DNA from: Paludibacteraceae bacterium
Lineage (GTDB): Bacteria > Bacteroidota > Bacteroidia > Bacteroidales > Paludibacteraceae
Direction of reading: 5' to 3'
DNA: 9,986 nt
NCBI GenBank assembly: GCA_018055865.1
Contig: JAGPGR010000048.1
Location: 1 to 9,986, forward strand
Below, in pieces: positions 1-5,663 of this stretch. Under the pieces are notes generated by a model. It was given only the letters and a program-made list of their open reading frames with translations. It did not search any database and had not been told where the DNA came from. The translations under genes were made by a program, and so were the position numbers. Numbering within the stretch: position 1 is the stretch's first letter; every line of letters starts with the position of its first letter.

Positions 1-1105
1 TGTAGGCTTGTAGTAACTGGCCACTGATATTGTAAACATTAACACCTGACTGAACACCATCTACTGATATTTTCTTGTTAGAAATGGAAATTGGATAATT
101 GAAATCTGCTTTGGGTGAATTTACGCCTGAAGCCATTTTTTTCCAGTTTGCAATCGTTATGTTTGCCACAGGTGTATCTTTGAACGTGTATTGGCGATTG
201 GAAATATTGCTGCCGTCAGGCTGGCATTCTTCATATGCCCAGTCTTTCCGGTTCCAGCATTTGAATTCAACGGTAGCTACCTGTGTGATTTTAGCTGTGA
301 ATGTGCCATCATTGTTTTTAGTTGCCGGGATAGCTTCATTCATATTCCATCCACTTCCAAAACTTCCTACTAAATAGACGCTATCGGTTCCGGCGGGTGC
401 AGAAGTAATATTTACGGTAATATCTCCTACATTTACCGGATCATAAATGGCTTTGAATCCTGTGCAGACAACGCTCACTTCGTTGTTTTCTCCACCATTT
501 CCGAAATAAGTAAAGTTAGCACTTTGAGTTTGTTCGTATGCCCAACTTGGACCGGAAGCAAATTTGAACTCCAGAATTTGCGGGTCAATAGCCGGAATGG
601 TATAAGTATATATTTTACCATCATTATCCTGGCTCACAAAATTCATTTCTTTTTTGGGTTGTTCCCAATTTGCGAATGAACCTGTAATATAGCAAAAGAG
701 TGTTGTGGATGGTACTAGTACGTTCACTTTTATATCCCGGGGTTCCATAGGATACTTTTTGAAAGAATTGACTACAGCTCCGGTGAAACCTACAGCGCCA
801 TACGTAAAGTCGGCAGAAGGGTCTCCTTGCTCATAAGTCCAAGCAGGACCTGCACAGAACTTATAGCCATAATTAGCATCCACATTGTCGGGTACTGTAA
901 TGTCTACTTCAAATACTTTAGGAGAGTCAGCCACTTTTGTCATGGGTGTAGCAGATGGATTCCATTCATTAAATCCTCCTGCAGCATAGCATACCATAGT
1001 TTCAGCGGGTACCTGTACTCTGAGTTTAACTGTCTGATCAGCGTAACTCACAGTTGTAGTTGCTAAAAATGCAACTAACAAGATTAAAGAATAATTTTTT
1101 TTCAT
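1..1105 (-). CDS. Secreted triple-module putative glycan-binding protein with T9SS-type C-terminal tail (3' end beyond window)
   Basis: An open frame of 368 codons starts at ATG 1105 and runs off the left edge with no stop. The start is followed by a plain signal peptide (MKKN, hydrophobic core, probable cleavage after S-Y-A at residue 22) with no lipobox cysteine, so the product should be soluble or anchored by other means. Three similar modules of about 100 residues follow (about 25-118, 124-222, 227-323). Each has a G-x-F-x(2-3)-W strand (W48, W147, W253) and, 36-41 residues later, a W-x-Y-E motif (89-92, 188-191, 289-292) preceded by an F/Y-K-F/C strand. This resembles the beta-sandwich starch-binding or SusE/SusF-type modules, but I cannot name the family. 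From about residue 335 the chain ends in a segment with V-x-V-Y-N-I-S-G-Q-L-L, typical of the first half of a T9SS type A sorting domain. The gene is last in view in the operon, 71 bp after the GH30 gene. Inference: a cell-surface or released glycan binder, or the non-catalytic part of an enzyme ending outside the window. No catalytic residues are recognised. Confidence 0.85.
   Translation of the reverse strand, partial: MKKNYSLILLVAFLATTTVSYADQTVKLRVQVPAETMVCYAAGGFNEWNPSATPMTKVADSPKVFEVDITVPDNVDANYGYKFCAGPAWTYEQGDPSADFTYGAVGFTGAVVNSFKKYPMEPRDIKVNVLVPSTTLFCYITGSFANWEQPKKEMNFVSQDNDGKIYTYTIPAIDPQILEFKFASGPSWAYEQTQSANFTYFGNGGENNEVSVVCTGFKAIYDPVNVGDITVNITSAPAGTDSVYLVGSFGSGWNMNEAIPATKNNDGTFTAKITQVATVEFKCWNRKDWAYEECQPDGSNISNRQYTFKDTPVANITIANWKKMASGVNSPKADFNYPISISNKKISVDGVQSGVNVYNISGQLLQAY
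137..1033 (-). repeat. Three tandem protein modules (W-x-Y-E modules) in the secreted protein
   Basis: Minus-strand positions 1033-752, 736-440 and 427-137 encode three diverged copies of one module. The W-x-Y-E motifs are spaced 99 and 101 residues apart and the G-x-F...W tryptophans 99 and 106 apart. Within the first two modules the two tryptophans are exactly 41 residues apart, and in the third 36. The repeat shows at protein level; I saw no long identical DNA stretches, so the duplication looks old. Conserved tryptophan and tyrosine at fixed places suggest a carbohydrate-stacking platform, but this is inference. Confidence 0.75.
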
Positions 1106-1176
1106 AAGACTTTTTGTTTTTTTAAAAATTAGTAATAGAGTTGTTGAAATTCAATTTAATATGATAATACAATTTT
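1106..1176 (-). other. A+T-rich spacer between GH30 and the triple-module gene
   Basis: At 71 bp this is the longest gap inside the presumed operon. It is strongly A+T-rich, with a short dyad TTGAA-A-TTCAA at 1144-1154. I found no TAnnTTTG box and no G+C-rich hairpin, so read-through from GH30 is the simplest view, though an internal promoter or processing site cannot be excluded. Confidence 0.4.
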
Positions 1177-2667
1177 TTATTTTTTCCAACTGCACGAAGT
1201 CAGGCTCTTAGCCGGTAAAGTTACGTCAAAATGATGATTTCCATCGTCAATGGTCATTTGTACAGATGTAGTGTTTTCATTTTGAAGTACGATTCCGAAC
1301 GTTCCATTCGGATTAATTGCTGCTGTGGCACTGACACCGGTGGGCATATAACCCGAAGTACCAATGCGGGTGGAACCGGTATGAAGCACTTTTGACATGT
1401 GTCCGATAAAATAGTAATGTGATTTTCGGTCGAGTGTTTTATAATCGGTAGAACTTATATCCACAGCTCCGAAACAGGTGGTGCATCCACCCGGTCTGTT
1501 TGGTCCCCGCTTGTCATCAAGCATAAAATTCCAAACAATGACGGCCTTGCTGTAACGATTCAAACTCCCGATTCCTATCTCTTTCATCGTCCACATCAAA
1601 TCTCCGTCGAACGAATAATTCCAGGTACCGATGGACATTTCGGTGAAATATAGATTTTTATCCGGATTTGCGTTGTGAATTCGGGTGAACTCCGAGCTGC
1701 TGCCGCCATAAGCGTGATAAGCAGCTCCGTCGATGTATTTTGCTGCATCAATGTCCTGATAAATGCGGGTAGGATATCCCTGCTGATCGGGAATGTTGTC
1801 ATAATTGAAATTGTGATCAAACACCACTATCTTGGTTTTGAGGTTTGCACCGGCAAATTTAGGTCCTAACGCTGTTTTGATGAAGTCGCGCTGTTCCTGC
1901 CAGGTCATATAGAGCGATGCTGAATTCCCGCGGTTGAGCGGCTCGTTCTGAATAGTAATGGATTCGATGGGGAAACCTTCTTTTTCCATAGTTTGAATCC
2001 ATTTCACAAAATAGGTGGCATAATCCTGATAGTATTTCGGATTTAACTGACCGCTTGTCCATGAGTTATATGGCTGAAGATCAGAGAGATTATTCACTTT
2101 CATCCAGCGGGGAGGTGTCCAGGGCGATCCCATTATTTTCAGATTAGGGTTTATGGCCAGAATTTCCTTCAGAATGGGGTAAAGATCACGTACATCGTAA
2201 GGATGCATGGCGAAATTTTCAATTCCAGGTTCATCACAGCAGGTGTACTCATCCAGGGAGAAATCGGAACAGCCTATAGCCACACGCACATAGCTATAGC
2301 CCATACCTTTGTCCACGCTGAAAGTTTCTTCGAGCAATTTGGTGCGGTCTGCCTGAGTCATTTTAAGCAAATTGTAGCAGGTAGAGCCGGTAATGGCCGC
2401 TCCGAAACCATCAATAATCTGAAACGTTTGAGCCGGCTTAAGTGTCAGTGTTTTCTCAATATTCATATTAATTCCGCTACCAAAACTTTTGGCTACTGAA
2501 CTGAAAAGCATTGTCTTGTCGGCAGTAGTAATATATGTAGCTACATCTTTAGTGACAGGATCTTCCGTGTCAGGTGGTTTGGGATTATTTGTTCCTTTGC
2601 ACCCAGCGCAACCTGCAAAAATGAAAATGAAAGTGCCCAGATATAAGTATATAATAATTTTTTTCAT
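1177..2667 (-). CDS. GH30-family glycoside hydrolase lipoprotein (candidate endo-beta-1,6-glucanase)
   Basis: A 496-residue retaining glycoside hydrolase of clan GH-A. The start at 2667 gives a lipoprotein signal (MKKIII, lipobox F-A-G-C, Cys20). Family GH30 is indicated by D-G-F-G-A-A-I-T (86-93), the S-P-W-T-P-P-R-W-M-K segment (181-190), Q-N-E-P (240-243) with acid/base Glu242, and Y-F-T-E (340-343) with nucleophile Glu343, 101 residues later. The W-N-F-M-L-D-D-K-R-G-P-N stretch (379-390) and a C-terminal beta domain (about 420-496) also fit, and the length is normal for a single-domain GH30. Known GH30 activities include glucosylceramidase, beta-1,6-glucanase, beta-xylosidase and xylanase. 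The PUL context resembles the BT3312 endo-beta-1,6-glucanase locus, so subfamily 3-like activity is favoured; beta-1,6-glucosidase acting on laminarin branches is the main alternative. The gene starts 10 bp after the SusE-position gene. Oddities: seven cysteines after the lipid-anchor Cys20 and Cys23 (97, 133, 143, 144, 395, 398, 492), including a Cys-Cys pair and C-T-T-C, and no acidic run after the lipidated cysteine. Confidence 0.93.
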   Translation of the reverse strand: MKKIIIYLYLGTFIFIFAGCAGCKGTNNPKPPDTEDPVTKDVATYITTADKTMLFSSVAKSFGSGINMNIEKTLTLKPAQTFQIIDGFGAAITGSTCYNLLKMTQADRTKLLEETFSVDKGMGYSYVRVAIGCSDFSLDEYTCCDEPGIENFAMHPYDVRDLYPILKEILAINPNLKIMGSPWTPPRWMKVNNLSDLQPYNSWTSGQLNPKYYQDYATYFVKWIQTMEKEGFPIESITIQNEPLNRGNSASLYMTWQEQRDFIKTALGPKFAGANLKTKIVVFDHNFNYDNIPDQQGYPTRIYQDIDAAKYIDGAAYHAYGGSSSEFTRIHNANPDKNLYFTEMSIGTWNYSFDGDLMWTMKEIGIGSLNRYSKAVIVWNFMLDDKRGPNRPGGCTTCFGAVDISSTDYKTLDRKSHYYFIGHMSKVLHTGSTRIGTSGYMPTGVSATAAINPNGTFGIVLQNENTTSVQMTIDDGNHHFDVTLPAKSLTSCSWKK

Positions 2668-2677
2668 TCTGATAATT

Positions 2678-4081
2678 TTAGTTCAGTTTCTCTACATGTG
2701 TAATTTTGGTATTCATATCCAGAGTGATTCGGTACACACCTTTGAATGTTGTATCATTGCCGCGCCAGTTGCCTACATTGCCCGCTTCACTGCTGCTTTT
2801 CAATGGAGAATTTACAGTGTAACCCACTGATGATTCTTCACCGTGATCCCAACCCCGGTAATGGAAGAACTTGAAGTTGCAGGTTCCGAAACCATTGCCT
2901 TCTTCGTTAGGTTCGTTTTCCAGGTAAACTGTTGCCTGATACACTCCGTCAGAAATTTTTCGGCAAGGCACATAATCCAGCGGTGTATTCCAGTTCCAGC
3001 TGGTGGTAGTGGCGTATGGTTGCGACGGGCGTCCGATGCCTGTACCGCAAATCCACAATGCATCCGGAAGAGCCGTATCTGGCATTGGTTCGATATACAG
3101 ATAGTCTCCTGCGATGTGATAGTAGGCTTTATACATGCCTGTTTCTCCGAGGAATTTGGCCTTATTGGTTCCGGTAACTTCAAAATAATCGGGCGATAAT
3201 CCGTTAGCCAAATTGTTGATGCCGGTAAAAGTAACTTCCACGTTTTTACCAAAATAGATGGTAGCGCCTCTGAATTGTGATGCAGCTGCACCAAGAAGCG
3301 ACGTAGGAGATGAAGTCAGATCGGCTGCTACATCCATAGCTGTTAATGGTTCCAATAGTTTCCCCGAAACATTCAGGTTGAAATTAATGGCATCAAAACT
3401 GCAGGAGCTGATATTAACCAGCGATTCGTCCTGAACGGAAATGGGAGCTTCACCCTGCTTAATGATTGCAATCTCATTGTTTTTCATTCCAAATACAATA
3501 CCCGACCAGTCCACTCTGCCGAAAGCTGTTTTTTTAGAGGCAATGTAACAGTTGAATGTATTTGGAAATTCAATTCCACTTACTGAATAGACGAGGTTAC
3601 TTTCGTCGGTCAGAATCAGTTCTTTGGTGCTCAGGCCGGCAGTGATTGTTGCCGGAATGAGATAAAGTTTTGGCATCGGCGGGCGATTCCCAATCGTACT
3701 TTCAATTACTTGCTCGGTTTTGAAACCTTCTGTATTGATGGCAGTTAAGTAAACTTTCACTTTCTCTTTATCAGGCATTCCTGCTCCAAACGGAATGTGA
3801 TATCTCTTTTGGATACTGGCTGATGTACCTTTCGTGCGGATGGATTCGGAAATGATAAGTTTGTTGCTTACCGCTATTTTAACTTCGAGAGTAGATAGCG
3901 GATTCGGGTCGCTCACTTCGGCCAACAGTGTAATGGAATCTCCATATTGAATGGAATTTTCAGTCACACTTGCAGTAAGAGTCGGAGTACTTTCCGGATA
4001 GTGTGTCCTGAATTCTGTTTCCTGACACGAACTTGCGATGAAAATAATCACAAGACTGATAATATAATGTAGTTTTTTCAT
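2678..4081 (-). CDS. SusE-position surface glycan-binding lipoprotein (DUF5016/DUF5125/DUF5121-like)
   Basis: A 467-residue lipoprotein with signal MKKLHY, hydrophobic core and lipobox A-S-S-C (Cys19, followed by Q-E-T-E). It divides into an Ig-like beta region (about 30-130), a middle beta-rich region (about 131-335) and a C-terminal domain (about 338-467). The C-terminal domain is rich in aromatics: W-N-W-N at 362-365, F-K-F-F-H-Y-R-G-W at 403-411, and a Y-T-V-N segment near 421. The architecture and its place directly after SusD match the surface glycan-binding proteins (SGBPs) of Bacteroidota PULs. From memory it recalls the DUF5016/DUF5125/DUF5121 type found with GH30 beta-1,6-glucan loci; a profile search is needed to fix those names. 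The role would be to hold the glycan at the cell surface for the GH30 enzyme and the SusC/SusD pair. It lies 40 bp after SusD and 10 bp before GH30, so co-transcription is very likely. There is no catalytic motif. Confidence 0.85.
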   Translation of the reverse strand: MKKLHYIISLVIIFIASSCQETEFRTHYPESTPTLTASVTENSIQYGDSITLLAEVSDPNPLSTLEVKIAVSNKLIISESIRTKGTSASIQKRYHIPFGAGMPDKEKVKVYLTAINTEGFKTEQVIESTIGNRPPMPKLYLIPATITAGLSTKELILTDESNLVYSVSGIEFPNTFNCYIASKKTAFGRVDWSGIVFGMKNNEIAIIKQGEAPISVQDESLVNISSCSFDAINFNLNVSGKLLEPLTAMDVAADLTSSPTSLLGAAASQFRGATIYFGKNVEVTFTGINNLANGLSPDYFEVTGTNKAKFLGETGMYKAYYHIAGDYLYIEPMPDTALPDALWICGTGIGRPSQPYATTTSWNWNTPLDYVPCRKISDGVYQATVYLENEPNEEGNGFGTCNFKFFHYRGWDHGEESSVGYTVNSPLKSSSEAGNVGNWRGNDTTFKGVYRITLDMNTKITHVEKLN

Positions 4082-4121
4082 TGTTTGCTTATCGAGAACT
4101 GTTTATAAAAAAATCTGACAA

Positions 4122-5633
4122 TTAATAACCCGGATTTTGTACCAGATTTGTGTTTTCATCCAATACCGGTTGTGGTATCGGGAGTAATTCGGAGTCGGCT
4201 GAAAATGCCCTTGCTTGCGGCAGTCGGCCTGCATCACGCTGATTGATGGTGTTCATCACACTTTGCAGTTTTTCGTGCCGGATCAAGTCAAACCATCGTT
4301 GACCTTCAAAGGCCAGTTCCAATCTTCTTTCGAGTAAAATTGCATCCAGTAAACTTTCTTTGGATGATGTGCTTGCAGTACTTAAATCGGGTAAATTCAC
4401 TCTTTTCCTAATGATATTGACCACCTGTGCTGCCTGAGTAAGCTGATTTTTACGGGCCAGTGCTTCTGCCTTTAGCAGCAGGATATCTGCTCCGCGTAAC
4501 TTGATAATTGAATTGACGTTAGATCTGGTTTTATACATGAACGGATAACTCGTTGCATCGTAATAGTTGGACCAGGAAGTCTGATAAAATACAATCGATT
4601 CATTTTTTCGTTTCACGTCGCCGGCATCATCAAATGCCTTGATCAAATCACGGGAAGGAGTAACCCATTTTGCCCAGGTGAAATAAAACTCGAAATCCAG
4701 TAAATCGCGGCCGAACATCCAGGTTACCCAGTTGCCGCTACCGGTGAAATACTGTAATTCCAGAATAGATTCGGACGTGTTTCGGGTTTTTGCATCGGTA
4801 GTAGAAGCGTTCATTCCGAACAAGTCACTGTAATTATTAACCAGAGTAATTCCATCGGCTTCTACCTGATCGGCAAAGTAGATTACGCTATCCGGATTTT
4901 GCACTATTTTATCGGCATACACTTTCGTTAATAATGCCCGGGCAACTGTTTTAGAAAGCACGGTTTTATCTGTATTATTGTTAGCCGGAGCAAATTCAAG
5001 TGAGCTGCGCAAATCACTTATTATCTGTGAATATGCTTCCATGGGTGTGTTTGCTTTAGGAAAATAGAGCGGATAAACTTCCTTGATATTGTCTGCTGTA
5101 ATTCTTCCTGCCTCCTGTGTAATTACCGGAAAGTTTCCAAACCATCGCACCATATCGTACATCATCATGGCTCTGAAAATCTTTGCTTCTGCTTTCCACC
5201 GGTTACGTTCTGCGGTAGTGAGTGACGGATCTGGAACCAGATCGATGTTACTGATAATGCTGTTGGCCAACGCAATATCTCCAAGGTAGCGATTCCAGTC
5301 ACGGGCTATCACACTGTTGCTCGCATCCAGGTTATTGGTTTCCACGGGTACTACTTCTGCACCGGTAGTTCCGGCATACGCATTGTCCGATCTGCACTCG
5401 GCGAAAAGTAAATAATCCAGATACCAGTGCTCCTGTTGTTCTGTCATACGTTGATACATACTTTTGTAAACAGCCTGAATGGCATCACGGTCTTTGTATT
5501 TAATTTCGGTTCCTGTAGTATCTTTGGTCCCGAGGGTTCTTTCTGAGAGCTGGGATACGGGATCATAATCCAGATTACAGGCAGTAAAAAGGAATATGAA
5601 TAATCCAAGTCCGGTTTTTATTATTGTTTTCAT
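4122..5633 (-). CDS. SusD/RagB-like outer-membrane glycan-binding lipoprotein
   Basis: A 503-residue member of the SusD family, the lid of the SusC transporter that captures oligosaccharides at the cell surface. It has a lipoprotein signal (MKTIIK, F-T-A-C, Cys19, then N-L-D-Y-D-P, a typical SusD start). The first helical repeat region holds E-A-K-I-F-R-A (149-155) and the R-W-F-G-N-F-P stretch (163-169). The family motif E-R-R-L-E-L-A-F-E-G-Q-R-W-F-D-L-I-R is at 435-452, and the C terminus is L-L-P-I-P-Q...Q-N-P-G-Y, the standard SusD ending. Between 301 and 323 lies a dense aromatic patch (W302, W305, F307, F314, F316, Y317, F318, W320, W323) that could line the glycan site; this is inference. 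It starts 30 bp after the SusC stop. The length and both ends look complete and the family assignment is secure; the ligand is not. Confidence 0.97.
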   Translation of the reverse strand: MKTIIKTGLGLFIFLFTACNLDYDPVSQLSERTLGTKDTTGTEIKYKDRDAIQAVYKSMYQRMTEQQEHWYLDYLLFAECRSDNAYAGTTGAEVVPVETNNLDASNSVIARDWNRYLGDIALANSIISNIDLVPDPSLTTAERNRWKAEAKIFRAMMMYDMVRWFGNFPVITQEAGRITADNIKEVYPLYFPKANTPMEAYSQIISDLRSSLEFAPANNNTDKTVLSKTVARALLTKVYADKIVQNPDSVIYFADQVEADGITLVNNYSDLFGMNASTTDAKTRNTSESILELQYFTGSGNWVTWMFGRDLLDFEFYFTWAKWVTPSRDLIKAFDDAGDVKRKNESIVFYQTSWSNYYDATSYPFMYKTRSNVNSIIKLRGADILLLKAEALARKNQLTQAAQVVNIIRKRVNLPDLSTASTSSKESLLDAILLERRLELAFEGQRWFDLIRHEKLQSVMNTINQRDAGRLPQARAFSADSELLPIPQPVLDENTNLVQNPGY

Positions 5634-5663
5634 GATTGTCGAAGTTTATACGATTTGGTTAAA

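Noticed and set aside
99..377. Plus-strand open frame of 92 codons
   Set aside because: It lies wholly antisense to the triple-module gene, whose frame shows repeated motifs and a signal peptide. The plus-strand product has no recognisable domain.
1144..1154. TTGAA-A-TTCAA dyad as terminator or operator between GH30 and the last gene
   Set aside because: It is short, A+T-rich, lacks a following U run at a useful distance, and no promoter element is near, so it is not called as a site.
2489..2830. Plus-strand open frame with a hydrophobic stretch across the GH30/SGBP junction
   Set aside because: The hydrophobic run arises from the antisense of the GH30 signal peptide. There is no domain, and the frame crosses two well-supported genes.
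2812..3294. 160-codon minus-strand frame inside the SGBP gene
   Set aside because: It is an alternative frame of the SGBP gene, with composition unlike a real protein and no signal or motif.
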